From the NCBI GenBank assembly GCA_024233865.1, contig JACKPA010000007.1, forward strand, positions 186,001 to 250,000: a stretch of 64,000 nt of DNA, read 5' to 3'. Shown in pieces: positions 9,380-20,215 of the stretch (the stretch's first letter is position 1; the number at the start of each line of letters is the position of its first letter). The translations under genes and the position numbers were made by a program. The notes below the pieces were generated by a model, which was not told the DNA's origin, made no database searches, and worked only from the letters and a program-made list of their open reading frames with translations. This stretch comes from Leptospiraceae bacterium (GTDB taxonomy: Bacteria; Spirochaetota; Leptospiria; Leptospirales; Leptospiraceae).

Positions 9380-11333
9380 TTGCCCACTTACCGGGTTGGA
9401 TTTCAACGGAACTACTGCTCAGATTTGCTCCCGTATAGGTGAAAACCCGATTGTCTATGACTACACCGTTTGACTTTTTGGTGTAGGTATAAACTTGTTT
9501 AAGCGGAGAGTAGGACTTTTCAACTTCCGTTATGCTACCTTCGATGTTGGTTGTTTCTTTGGTAACATTTCCGTTTGTGTCGTATTCGTAAGAAATCGTG
9601 TTTTGGGAAAAGTAGTTTCCGTTTTCGTAGATCGTGTCGCTTTGTGACTTGATTCTGTGTGTTAGTGTGCCGTTTGGGGTTGTGACTTTCTCATATTGGA
9701 TGGAAACTTCATCTTGCAAATTTCCGCCTGCGTTGTATGTTTTGACTTTGCTTGGTTTGCCAAGTTCGATAATGTCGGTTTGGTTGTATTCCGTTATTTG
9801 AGTAGAGACTTTTTTCTCTTCACCTTGCGGAGTGATAACTGACGTTTCTTTAGTGGTAGACTTAAATCCCAACATTCCCATTTCATCATTGTTTCCAATA
9901 CGCACTTTGGAATCAATGTATTGGTAGGAAAACCGTTTCCATTGGAAAAGCTTACATAGATAGTAGAACCGTTAAAAGTAATTAGATCGGCTTTTCTATC
10001 TCCATTGATGTCAGCAAAAACTTTTGTGTTTTGCTCTTCGGCAAAGGTGTTGCTGTTATCAGTCTTCAAAAACTGCGGTTTGGGATTCAAGGAATTGGAG
10101 ATATTCGCTCCAGTGAAACCGTCTCCCGTAAATAAGCAAACACTCACATCACCGCTTTCCAGAACGGCAAGGATGTCAATCTTTCCGTCTCCGTTCACAT
10201 CTGCAAAAGAGACGTTTTTGTAGTTTGTAGAGCCAAGAGAAAAGGCATACTCGGAAGACGAACTTGTAGAGGCGGTTATGTCTATTCGATGTACGACCAT
10301 TTTATCAAGACTGTTTTTGTTTATGGTTATCCATTCGGGTTTGCGGTCGGAATCTATGTCAGACAAAAATCGTAAACTATTTTCGCTATCCGCATAACCC
10401 ACTTCTATTTGAATGGAATTCGAGCTAAAACCCGTACCATTGGAAAGATAGATTTTGAAACGGGTTTTGTTTTCATTTGGAGAATCGTAGACCATTACGA
10501 AGTCTGTCCTACCATCAGCGTTCATGTCAATGGCGAAGTTGTTGGAAGTCAACTTCATGTTGTTAGGATCGTATCCGATATTGTCAATTACAAGTCCGGT
10601 GTCTGAAACTTGGTTGAATACGTAGTTGGAAGGTCTTACGATCTTTAAGGTCTTGCCATTCTCTTCTGCAATCCATAATTCTTTAGCTCCGTCACCGTCA
10701 ATGTCGGCAGTAGATACAAAGGAATTGATTCGTAATTGCCAGCCCGGAGAAGCAGGATATTCTTGGTATTGTGTTTCCGCAATCTTGGCAACGCTTATAT
10801 GGTTGTCATTTTTGCCGCCTGTAATTTTTATGAGGTCTGTTTTTCCGTCATTGTCTACATCATCCATAAAGATCATCGGACCAACTCCGCATGTTCCCGA
10901 AGGGACAAAAAGGTTATAAGATTCACTTTCAATTTGGTTACGGTAGTTGCCTGTGGTGAGTTTTTGTAATTTTCCACCAAGCGAGCTGACAAAACGATCA
11001 TCGGAATCATAATGAACTCCGGCTAATTCGAGACGAGAAATAGTGTGTAAACTTGGCATTTGCCAACCGATTCCAAAAATTCCGTTTTGTGTATTAGAGT
11101 TGTAAGCCAATTGAATGTTTGGTTGAAAGGCATTTGAAACGGGTAGTGCGATGTCAATTACCATGTTTGCTTTTCCGGTTGCGTCTACGGTAACTTCAGG
11201 AAGGGATTGCGGTAGTTCCACTTGAGTTCCGGTATTACTAAGCAAAGGAATAGACAAAAGTATAATAAAAATAGTCTTTAATGTCTTTTTGATGAAATGA
11301 TTTAAGGGGGGTACAAATATTTGAAATTTTCAT
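9380..11333 (-). pseudogene. RHS/SpvB toxin gene copy 1, N-terminal half (broken)
   Basis: This part encodes a signal-peptide-like leader, the SpvB N-terminal domain (VELPQSLPEVTVDATGKAN, then PNIQLAYNSNTQNGIFGIGW) and a series of FG-GAP/VCBS-like repeats (DVDNDGKTDLIKI, DINGDRKADLITF), then the first YD repeats. Against copy 2 it lacks about 215 residues between GTCGVGP and MIFMDD. A second deletion near 9905-9930 throws the frame. The likely ATG at 11333 follows a good ribosome binding site, but a six-C tract (six G on the plus strand) just after it is out of frame with the leader. The gene is clearly dead. Confidence 0.85.
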
Positions 11334-11651
11334 AACCTTCTCTTTTGAAATAACTTCCTAAGTAACCAAATAAGGAAAGCAAAAATAAATTTGCAAGTAG
11401 ATTTTTGAATATTTTTATTTTCTTTAGAAAAAAAGTTGTTGGTTGTAGTTAAACAAGACAGTTGTAATTACAAATCAAATACAAAATAAGACTGAAGCTT
11501 GAAAGTTTTTCAAAAATTTCTATTTGTGTCATCTAACCAAAGCTGGAATTATCAATTTCTTTATACAATCTACAGTTCGTATTTTATTGTCGTAAAATTA
11601 AGGCTTTTCAAATGGCATCTAACTTTGATTTAGTGCCATTATAGCCAATTC

Positions 11652-12170
11652 TTGACGAGACCAAACCAGAGTGGTTGGGAGGGAGTGCTTATGTATTGCT
11701 CTTCCCCACGGTTTATAGAAAGTTTAGAAGTAAAAGATTTTCTAGTAATTCATATTGATACAGACAAAATCTTTACTCACCAAAATTTTTCTGGGATAAA
11801 TACAAATTTGCCCTATCAAGGTTTATACAAAGAAATCCTGCAAAGATTTGAGCAAATAATTGGAGCAGATATTTATTCTAAATATCGAAATAAGATTATA
11901 TTTGCAATCAGCATGTTTACAATAGAATGCTGGTTATTAGTTCTCCATTGCAAAGACAAACAAAATGCAATCAAAAATTGTATAGATCTATTATATAAAT
12001 GCCTGCAAAAAGGAAATTCAAAAATTAATCCATATTCTAAAAAACCCAAAGAGTATGAATATCTTAGTAGGGACTTTAACAAACGAAAAAACCTTATAGC
12101 AGGTTATAAATTAAATCCAAGCCTTGAATCATTCGTAAATGAGTTGAATTCTAAAATCAAGAATTTCTAA
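11652..12170 (+). CDS. Hypothetical protein, probably truncated at its N-terminus
   Basis: The frame of up to 172 codons opens with TTG at 11652; an ATG exists at 11691. The conserved-looking part (FLVIHIDTDKIF, IIFAISMFTIECWLLVLHC, later NPSLESFV) resembles TOPRIM-like or DUF4276-like partners of AAA ATPases in defence modules, but I cannot name the family with confidence. The frame is cut by a stop 21 bases upstream of the TTG, and the cassette-like boundary of RHS copy 1 is only about 30 bases away, so the N-terminus was probably removed. The ATPase remnant at 5002 lies on the other side of the insert in the same orientation. The stop overlaps the end of the convergent giant gene. Confidence 0.55.
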   Translation: MTRPNQSGWEGVLMYCSSPRFIESLEVKDFLVIHIDTDKIFTHQNFSGINTNLPYQGLYKEILQRFEQIIGADIYSKYRNKIIFAISMFTIECWLLVLHCKDKQNAIKNCIDLLYKCLQKGNSKINPYSKKPKEYEYLSRDFNKRKNLIAGYKLNPSLESFVNELNSKIKNF

Positions 12171-15100
12171 TTTCCTATAAACATATTTGTATAGGGTTTA
12201 TACCCAATCCAATATTTATGATCGTCATAGTTGTTTGTAATTTTATAAAACGATTCGATAAATCTTTCTGAAAAGGGATAATCCACTTTCCTTTGTTCTA
12301 AAAATTGTTTTAAAAAGAAAACGTTATTTGTATCACTCTGTAATCCTGTAGAAACAATTCCAGGTCCAAAATGAATTTGGTCCAAATACATAAATGAAAA
12401 AGCCAAATCATCATTGTGTAGAGATGTTTGAAACAATAACGAACCGGTAAAAATCCAAGGTCCCTGCCTTCTTCCAAATTTGGAAAGATCGGTTAATTTA
12501 CTTCCTCCAAATTGTATAATTCTCCCTTTTTCTAAGCTTAACTCTTCTTGGCTAACAGTAACTTTTTTTCCTGCTCTATTTCCGGACAGATTTCTCAATT
12601 CAAAATTTTCCAAACCTTTTAATTTTTTCCACCATACTTCTGAAAACCTGGATTTATTTTTTATATCTATCCCAAAACCATATTGAAAATCTTCGTTTGG
12701 ATCGTAAATTGGTCTGTTAATCATTAATTCAGGATTTAATACATAGTAAAAAATATCCTCCTCTTCCGGTTCCAAGGTAATTTTAAAATGGTAAGACGGA
12801 AGGTATAGATAATTGATTACACCTTTTTCTAACTTTAGGTGCTTCCTGTATTGCGTCTCTATCAATTCATGTTTGATCAAGGAAGCTCCTGAGTCTTTTA
12901 TTGTATACAAATAGTCTAATATGGCATATTTGATTTCTCGATTATCCTCATAAGCAACATTTCCGGTTATCTTGTCTTGCTTGATATGAATGGAATACGT
13001 CTGAATTCCAAGGTCAATCATGGCTGTAAATACTTGATTTTTAGGGATTTTATTTTGTATATTTTGAGCAATGGAATTAACTTTTCCTAAATCTTTAAAA
13101 TAAATATCCCTATCATAAATTTTGGGGTCAATGGAACGAAATTTTTCTTTTGCAAAGCCTATGTCCAAAAAAGCAATAAAATCCTTTTGCTTTAAAGATC
13201 TCCATTGTAAAAAGGTTATAAAATCAAATAGCTCTTTTTCGTTAAATAAATCTATTTTTTGATTGTTTTTGGATACAATCAATTCATCAAGAAGTTTGAT
13301 AAAATTTGAACTATCGCTTTTTTCCGCTTTTTCATAAAAAGAAAACCAATCTCGAAAATTGTTATAAATAAAATCTCGTTCCCTTGTAGTAAAGTTGACA
13401 TCTTCGAATATTTTAGAAAGTTTGTATTTTAGTAAATGATACGTTTTATTTATATCTTTTTCTTTGTAGTACCCCTTAAAATTCTCTTCAAAATCCTTAA
13501 AGTATTTTTTGGATGAAGGGTAATCGCCTCTTTGGTACAAAGAAGAAGACCATTGTATTTGCATCCATAGTGTCCTATTTTTATTTTTTAGTTTGAATTC
13601 CGTATCCAATAGTATGTCAAATTGGTTATTTAATTCATCTTGAGTTTGGTAAGGTAATGAACTAAGAAGTACAAAAAATAAAAAATTTCTTTCTGTTTCT
13701 TGCAATAAATTGAGAGCCGGTCTTCCATCTTTCAAATACAAAGGACCCAACGTGACGGGTTCAAAATCAATAGACGTTTCCAATGATTCATAAGCATCAA
13801 AAATTCTGCTTTGGTATACCTTTTTGAAAGAATCGGATTGGTTTTTATAAATACTTTGCGTCTTTTCTTTGTATATGTCCCAAATTCGATTAATAGCGTA
13901 GTAATAAACGGAGTTTGTATAAATGGGGGCAGGTGCGATACCTTTAATAAAATATATTTCAAAGTCTATGTCCGACAACATTTCATGGGTTATTTCTTTT
14001 TCTCTTTGAGACAATGCCAATTCGTTGGCTTTTTGAGCATGGTATTTAGCTTTATCCCATACGAAACCTCGAGAAAAAAGGTAAGCTAATTTAATATTCT
14101 TTAAATATGGCTCTTCATCTGTACTTATAGAAATAAATTTTTTATATTCCGGTTCTATAACATTTAAATTTCCTATTCTCAAATTTTTATAATAATATAG
14201 AACAAACTTTTTTTGATCCGTTGCCAGTGGGTGCAAATCATATCTCTCTTGGTATGTTTTGCAATCTACGTCATCTTTTGCTTCATAACACATCAAAAGC
14301 ATATTGTATAAAACCTTTTCTTCTTCTTTTGAAGCTAATAAATATTTATCTAAAATAACTTTATAATAAAAAAGATAATCTGTTACAGGAAATAACTTTG
14401 TTTTTAGCCTCGCTATATTTAGTTCGGACTCAATAAGTAAGTCCGGCTTTGTGTCCGGTAGCACAGAGTTTGCTTGCAAAAGATAACGAATAGATTTTAG
14501 ATGCTCTTGTTTTCTCTCCTCTTCAATACCACGTTTTGTAAATTTTCTAAATTCATTCTCATATAATTTTTGATCTTCCGGGTATTCGCTTATACTTTCA
14601 CCGATAATAATTACCTTTTCTTCTCGCAAAACTTTATTGATATTTTTTATATTGGAAAGTATTTTATCTTTAATTCTAGTACTGTTTTCTTCTTTTTCTA
14701 TTAATAGGATAGACTTCACTCCTGCAAATTGCAATATATCATACAAAAATCCTATTTTGATAAAATTATCCAAAGTCCTTTTGTAATTCGTTATGATGAG
14801 TAACGGAATATTCCACTGGTTTTCCACTACTTCTCTAATGTGTATATTACCAACTTTTTTTTCTCCTATCATGTGCTTGCGGTTAGAAAAGTCAGTTTCG
14901 CCGACAAGAATATCTGTATCAGTGAGATAATTTTTTAGTTCTTCCGAGGACACGTTTCTTAGATTGATTTCCTTGATCTCTTTTTTTTCTTCTTTACTTT
15001 CAAGAGTAAATATGCTTTTTGTTCTTTCCCAAAAAGATTTATCCCTTTTATCAATATCTGGAAAAACATCTGTTATACGTTTTAAACGGGAATACTCAAA

Positions 15101-18100
15101 GTCAACTTCTCTTTCCAATTGACTTGAACGAAAAATATAACGTATTTCAAAATAATCATTTAGAGTTTTATCTTTGTATTTTATGCCATTGAAGTCCATT
15201 TTATACATTTTATAAGATGGAACAAATACTATTTTTTTTATATTAGTGTAGCTATCAAGTAAAGATGCCAAATGCTTTTCTATTTCTTTTGGATCATCAA
15301 AATCGTCAATACGGAATTCTTGAACACTTCTACTATTTTTATAAAACGCCATTTGTGTGTAGTATTTTCCAGATGCAAAAAATTGAATCAAAATTTCATT
15401 CGGTTCTAATAATATCGGTATTGGTTTGGGAGAGGTTTCGGTCCAACTAGAAACATCTATTCCTACAGGAATGTACTTAGAATAATTCTTTATGGATTCT
15501 TGTATTTTCTTTAGGTTCTTTTCTTTTTCATTTATGATTTTTGCCGTGTTCCGGCTTTTTTCATTCGCCTGTTCTATTTTACCAATGTATTCCTTATCTT
15601 CTAACACTAAAAGTTGAATATTATTTAGGGTTTCAAATATTTTTTTATCCTGGAACTTCAATTCATTTACCAGAAGTTGTCTAAAAAAAATGAAGCTAAA
15701 TAGCTTTTCTCTGTTTGTAACGACTTCGTCGTATTTTTTTAGTTTTAAAAGAATCATGCTCTTTAATGAATACAGACTATTTAAAAATATTTCATCTATA
15801 TCGTAGATAATACCCGGATTCTTTTTTAAATTCTCTTCTGCTTTATTTGTATACTCCAAAGCGGTTGAATAGCTACTATAATTCTTTTCACCTTTTTTAT
15901 AGAAATACTCAGCTTGAATTTGGTAAATACTTAACAACTCTCTTTCAAATTGGTATTCACTAGAGAAATAAAAAGCTTCCGCTATTTGCTTTTCAAACTT
16001 TTCCAATTCACCCAATCGATAATAGATTAAAGCTGTAATTATTTTTAATCTTGCTCTTTCTTTGGCTGAAAATTTATCACCTTCCAAACCAATATCATCG
16101 TCCTCAATTCCCAAAGGATTTTTTATCAAAGGCAATGCTCTGCCATAATAATCAAAGGCTACTTCGTATTCTTTTTTTTGTTTGTAAAGTTCCCCTAAAT
16201 AAAAATAATTGTAACCAAGAAACGGGTCAAAATTATAATAAGTTTCATCAAATTTTTTTTCACAATAATCCTCTAAATCTTCCTCCTTAATTTTTAAAGT
16301 TTTATCGATAGATTCCAAGCATCTTTTAAATGTATCATCCCTAAATTTTTTTGAAAATTTTATATTCTCAACCAACTCTTCTAGTACCGTTTTTACGTTG
16401 TCCGGATTTTCCTCCAAATGAGCAAATAAAGCAATATTAGATCTCAGGTAAGACCTGTAGGCTTGTTCATAATTCTTTTTTTCTGTCTGCTCGGTATAAT
16501 CATACGTATATAGATTATCTGCTTCATAATAATTTCCTCTAATAAATTCATTGTACCCTAACTCAGCGTGATCACCATCTAATATTTGTTTTCCAATTTG
16601 AGTTTTGTCTAATTTGTTTTCTTCAATAAATTTGCTACGTTTATGAATTGCCTCTGCTGTTTGGTTAAATTCTTTTTTGTCGGTTAGAATATTAATCCGT
16701 ATTCCTTGGGTAGTTAGATTAGAGAACTCGGGTGTCATCCCAAAAGGAAATCTTCCCGGTCCAATTGTTCTAACGTTATCAGGTAAAACAGAATCCCATA
16801 TGGAATATTTAAAATAGTCTAAAAAACCCTTTTTACTTTTTGCATCATATTCTTCGTCTGCTAAAGAAAGCATCTCATCAGCTTTTTCATATTCTCCGAT
16901 TTCTTGGTAGCAAAAAGCCAAATTATTGTAAAGGCTCATATCATTGATATAGTCCGTATCTCCGTTCATAGACACAGAAGTGGAAAAAGATACAATGGCA
17001 TCATCATATCTCTCTAACTCCATTTCAGTCAAACCAATTAAAGCGTGTAATAAAGCAATTTTTTTCTTAACATCAACCATATATTCCCTTAATTCTGGAA
17101 TATCGTTTTTCACTCCAAGCTTTGCAAGAATTGGAAAATATTCCGATTCATAATATATATCTACTGCTTTATGAAAATATTTTAAGGCTTTTGTATATTT
17201 GGATGCATAGATATTTGATCTTGCAAAATTAAAGTAGTACAAAGCTTTTTGTTTGTAGTCTTCAAATTGGACTCTATCAATAACATATCTAGATAGTCCT
17301 TCTACCTTATTGTAATGGAACAAAGCTTTTTGAAAATTAGACAATAAGAAATAATTATTTGCTATATTAAGGTGTATGTCGGACAATACTTTTTTATTCT
17401 CGTATTTTCCCAAAAACTCCAAAATCTGGTTGTACAATTCAATATTTTCTTCCAAATACTGCATTGGAAAATATTTAGTGTAAAGGGATTCATAAACTTT
17501 TCCGTCTAGACTGTTTTCTAAGGGTATAAATGTTTTTTTTCGAACATCTATATATTGGTACAACCATCCAAGTAACAAATATGCATCCGCATAAACCGGA
17601 TCCGCGTAAATAATCCATCCCAAATCATACTCAGCTTGTTTTAAATTCTGTAGTATCTCTGATTTTCGAGACTCTGTTAATGCATCCTCCATAAGATAGT
17701 AGGTTTCTTCCTTTACTGCTTTGGAAATAAGGTAATAGGTATAGCCATAAATAGTAGCATAATCCAAACTTTTCCTTGAACTATCTAATATTTCTTTATA
17801 ATAATTATCTAAAACTTTTAGTTTATCATCGTCATACAAATCCGAAAAAAATTGTAAATCTCTGAAATCTCCAAAATACTTAAAAATTTTTGCTCTGAAT
17901 ATACCATCCAAACTTTCTGTAACATCTCCCCATATATCCAAGCGACGCTTATGGGGTATGTTAAACTTTTTAAATAATTCTCTATTTTCACTCTCCTGAA
18001 GATTATTAGCATACTCCAGAGCCGAATCAACCATCTTTTTTTGATAAAAAACGGAATAGTCTTTGTAGATTTTACCTATTGGTAACTTTTTTTCTTTAGA

Positions 18101-20215
18101 TAAAGACAATAATCTAACTATATATTGATAACTAATAGCTGCATCTTTAAACTTATTATTAACCTCAAATTCTCTGGCTCTTTGTTCAAAAAATAACATG
18201 GGTCTTTTTATATCTTCTTCTTTGATAACAACTCCGGAATCATAATCATAATTTTCAATAAACTCTAATAATTCGAGACTGGATTTGACAGTATCCCCTA
18301 AATCTCTTAAGTTTTCTGCTTTTAAAAGTTTACTTTTTAGATAAACATAAGAACCTTTTTTAAGGGCAGGGAGGTAAGAATCGATTAAAGTATTGCTTTC
18401 TTTAAACTTATTTTCCTTTTCAAGTAAGTCTGCCTGCATGTACTTCAAAAATCCGGACAACTCATTACTCTTTCCTTCTAAATTTTGTCCCTTTAAATAA
18501 AAATCCGTTAAACGTCTTATCTCAGGTTTTGTATTATTTTTATACAAATTATCATAAATGTCTTCCATCACATATTTAATATCTTTTCGTGATGAGTTAT
18601 CATCATTTACAATTTCTATCAAATAGTCGGGTATCTTTGATTTATTAGTAGAAAATTCAATAATTCCGATTTTCCTTTTTACTTCGGATGTTCGATAATA
18701 ATTCGGATATTCTTGTAAAATTTGTTTGTATAGTTCTTTAGCATCTTCTTTATTCTCAAGCTCATCTTGCACATCACCAGCTTCCTGAAGTACACCGGGA
18801 GCAATTTGAGAGTGCATTCCCTTAGTATTTTTTACGCTCCCATAGTATTTTAAAAGACCGTCTACAGGATTTAATCCTTTTTGTCTTTCTTCATAAGAAT
18901 AAGCTAGCGCATAAGACAATCCGTATTGCAAGTCTCCTTTTGTACGGGACATTTTTTGGACCATTAGCTTATACAAATCTTCTTCTCCGTCGTTATCATA
19001 TTCATAAACCATGAGTCTGTCAGCTCTCGAACGAATAACAGGAAAAAGAGGATCATGTCCATAAAATAATTCAATAGAATTCAGAGCCAGTATAAAATAG
19101 TCCATCGACCTTGGTCGGTAGAGTTTGGAAACCTCGTATTGTTCAATAATATCTTTTTGTTTGGGAATTTCTCCTTGTAGTGGTATAAAATATATATTTA
19201 TGGCGTTATCCAAAGAAGCACTAAAAAAGAGAGAGCCATTGTTCATGGCAGAATACTCCACGTCGAATATGGACAAATTTCCAGCTGTTAATTTGGTGGT
19301 TTTACCCGTTTTTAAATCCAACTGTATGATAAAATTGTTATCTCTTTCATCCAAACGTCCGTTTTTGTTAGTGTCATTTTGAACGGAAGAATAATAAAGA
19401 AAGCTATCATCCGGATTTACAGAAGGACCAAAGTCCATAAAATTATCGTTGGTGAGTCTTTTTTCTTGTTTTGTAGATATGTCCAGAGAATATATTTCAC
19501 CTAGTGGATGGTCTTTAAAAGAAAGGTAATATACAGTTTTGTTGTTGGAAGAAAAACACGCTTTTACGCCACCTTTTGTTGTGAGTTGTTTTATTTTGTT
19601 TTTGTTTTGGGTGTCAATAATAGCAAGGTTTGGTAATCCCGGTGTGAAGCGTTCCGTAGAAAATACGATATACCTGCCATCTCCGGACCAATCCGGATCC
19701 GTATCAACAATTCTTTCTATCTTAGACGGGTCACCGTAGTGAGGATTTGTGAGAACTTGAAAGTCTTCATTTATATACATATCTCCTTTTAGGTAGGCAT
19801 CCACCCATTTCTTAGGATTCATATCCATCAGAATCAAGTCTCCTTCCGAGTCAAACTGTTCCGAAACATAAACGAGCTTATCTCCTTTGGGGCTTATTGC
19901 AGGTTTTAGCGCACTGGCAGGATGATTTGTCACTGGTACAACAATAGAGCTTTTTAAATCTCTAAAAAATATATCAAAATTTCCATTGTCGTTGGAAGCA
20001 AAAAATAAATATCTACCATCTTCTGTTGTAGAATTATAAAGATTGTCGCCTCGTTTTACGGTAAGCGGGTATGGGTTTTCATTTTGAGACGTATAATGAG
20101 CTTTGCTTATGGAATCGTAATCAAATTCATTTGGTTTTATTTTGGAACTGCGATAAAAAATCAAAGAACATCCAAAAAAAAATAGCAAAGGAAAAATAAT
20201 TTTATAAAATTTCAT
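12167..20215 (-). CDS. Giant lipoprotein: beta-propeller, TPRs and two CHAT-like regions
   Basis: This protein of about 2682 residues starts at ATG 20215, which overlaps the stop of the upstream gene (TAATG), so the two are probably coupled. The leader ends with Cys16 after LLFFFG, a spirochaete-type lipobox. Residues about 50-370 form a TolB/PD40-like propeller (DGRYLFFASNDNGNFDIFF, WSGDGRYIVFSTE). Long arrays of TPR-like helices follow (about 380-1480 and 1880-2250). Regions about 1520-1860 and 2290-2680 have the layout of CHAT peptidase-like domains (IKKIVFVPSYKMYKMDF, then FAGVKSILLIEKEE; later NYLYLPSYHF and GPWIFTGSLLFQ). I do not see the His and Cys pair of active CHAT proteases, so these may be scaffolds. 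Role unknown; probably a membrane-anchored periplasmic assembly platform. Confidence 0.8.
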   Translation of the reverse strand: MKFYKIIFPLLFFFGCSLIFYRSSKIKPNEFDYDSISKAHYTSQNENPYPLTVKRGDNLYNSTTEDGRYLFFASNDNGNFDIFFRDLKSSIVVPVTNHPASALKPAISPKGDKLVYVSEQFDSEGDLILMDMNPKKWVDAYLKGDMYINEDFQVLTNPHYGDPSKIERIVDTDPDWSGDGRYIVFSTERFTPGLPNLAIIDTQNKNKIKQLTTKGGVKACFSSNNKTVYYLSFKDHPLGEIYSLDISTKQEKRLTNDNFMDFGPSVNPDDSFLYYSSVQNDTNKNGRLDERDNNFIIQLDLKTGKTTKLTAGNLSIFDVEYSAMNNGSLFFSASLDNAINIYFIPLQGEIPKQKDIIEQYEVSKLYRPRSMDYFILALNSIELFYGHDPLFPVIRSRADRLMVYEYDNDGEEDLYKLMVQKMSRTKGDLQYGLSYALAYSYEERQKGLNPVDGLLKYYGSVKNTKGMHSQIAPGVLQEAGDVQDELENKEDAKELYKQILQEYPNYYRTSEVKRKIGIIEFSTNKSKIPDYLIEIVNDDNSSRKDIKYVMEDIYDNLYKNNTKPEIRRLTDFYLKGQNLEGKSNELSGFLKYMQADLLEKENKFKESNTLIDSYLPALKKGSYVYLKSKLLKAENLRDLGDTVKSSLELLEFIENYDYDSGVVIKEEDIKRPMLFFEQRAREFEVNNKFKDAAISYQYIVRLLSLSKEKKLPIGKIYKDYSVFYQKKMVDSALEYANNLQESENRELFKKFNIPHKRRLDIWGDVTESLDGIFRAKIFKYFGDFRDLQFFSDLYDDDKLKVLDNYYKEILDSSRKSLDYATIYGYTYYLISKAVKEETYYLMEDALTESRKSEILQNLKQAEYDLGWIIYADPVYADAYLLLGWLYQYIDVRKKTFIPLENSLDGKVYESLYTKYFPMQYLEENIELYNQILEFLGKYENKKVLSDIHLNIANNYFLLSNFQKALFHYNKVEGLSRYVIDRVQFEDYKQKALYYFNFARSNIYASKYTKALKYFHKAVDIYYESEYFPILAKLGVKNDIPELREYMVDVKKKIALLHALIGLTEMELERYDDAIVSFSTSVSMNGDTDYINDMSLYNNLAFCYQEIGEYEKADEMLSLADEEYDAKSKKGFLDYFKYSIWDSVLPDNVRTIGPGRFPFGMTPEFSNLTTQGIRINILTDKKEFNQTAEAIHKRSKFIEENKLDKTQIGKQILDGDHAELGYNEFIRGNYYEADNLYTYDYTEQTEKKNYEQAYRSYLRSNIALFAHLEENPDNVKTVLEELVENIKFSKKFRDDTFKRCLESIDKTLKIKEEDLEDYCEKKFDETYYNFDPFLGYNYFYLGELYKQKKEYEVAFDYYGRALPLIKNPLGIEDDDIGLEGDKFSAKERARLKIITALIYYRLGELEKFEKQIAEAFYFSSEYQFERELLSIYQIQAEYFYKKGEKNYSSYSTALEYTNKAEENLKKNPGIIYDIDEIFLNSLYSLKSMILLKLKKYDEVVTNREKLFSFIFFRQLLVNELKFQDKKIFETLNNIQLLVLEDKEYIGKIEQANEKSRNTAKIINEKEKNLKKIQESIKNYSKYIPVGIDVSSWTETSPKPIPILLEPNEILIQFFASGKYYTQMAFYKNSRSVQEFRIDDFDDPKEIEKHLASLLDSYTNIKKIVFVPSYKMYKMDFNGIKYKDKTLNDYFEIRYIFRSSQLEREVDFEYSRLKRITDVFPDIDKRDKSFWERTKSIFTLESKEEKKEIKEINLRNVSSEELKNYLTDTDILVGETDFSNRKHMIGEKKVGNIHIREVVENQWNIPLLIITNYKRTLDNFIKIGFLYDILQFAGVKSILLIEKEENSTRIKDKILSNIKNINKVLREEKVIIIGESISEYPEDQKLYENEFRKFTKRGIEEERKQEHLKSIRYLLQANSVLPDTKPDLLIESELNIARLKTKLFPVTDYLFYYKVILDKYLLASKEEEKVLYNMLLMCYEAKDDVDCKTYQERYDLHPLATDQKKFVLYYYKNLRIGNLNVIEPEYKKFISISTDEEPYLKNIKLAYLFSRGFVWDKAKYHAQKANELALSQREKEITHEMLSDIDFEIYFIKGIAPAPIYTNSVYYYAINRIWDIYKEKTQSIYKNQSDSFKKVYQSRIFDAYESLETSIDFEPVTLGPLYLKDGRPALNLLQETERNFLFFVLLSSLPYQTQDELNNQFDILLDTEFKLKNKNRTLWMQIQWSSSLYQRGDYPSSKKYFKDFEENFKGYYKEKDINKTYHLLKYKLSKIFEDVNFTTRERDFIYNNFRDWFSFYEKAEKSDSSNFIKLLDELIVSKNNQKIDLFNEKELFDFITFLQWRSLKQKDFIAFLDIGFAKEKFRSIDPKIYDRDIYFKDLGKVNSIAQNIQNKIPKNQVFTAMIDLGIQTYSIHIKQDKITGNVAYEDNREIKYAILDYLYTIKDSGASLIKHELIETQYRKHLKLEKGVINYLYLPSYHFKITLEPEEEDIFYYVLNPELMINRPIYDPNEDFQYGFGIDIKNKSRFSEVWWKKLKGLENFELRNLSGNRAGKKVTVSQEELSLEKGRIIQFGGSKLTDLSKFGRRQGPWIFTGSLLFQTSLHNDDLAFSFMYLDQIHFGPGIVSTGLQSDTNNVFFLKQFLEQRKVDYPFSERFIESFYKITNNYDDHKYWIGYKPYTNMFIGN

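Larger units (their letters stand above)
5682..11623 (-). repeat. Left arm of a large inverted repeat (with 24709-30390)
   Basis: Discounting the insertion sequence, this block is the reverse complement of 24709-30390 over the RHS gene and about 280 bases of 5' flank. Similarity ends abruptly at GGCATCTAAC (11614-11623), the reverse complement of GTTAGATGCC at 24709-24718. That point is the edge of a branched palindromic element in copy 2. Copies differ by point changes, deletions and the IS. The arms face each other across about 13 kb. Confidence 0.85.

Noticed and set aside
11258..11651. A separate gene in the 5' flank of RHS copy 1
   Set aside because: The stretch matches the 5' flank of copy 2 (24719-25073) without a conserved reading frame and is better explained as leader and promoter DNA.
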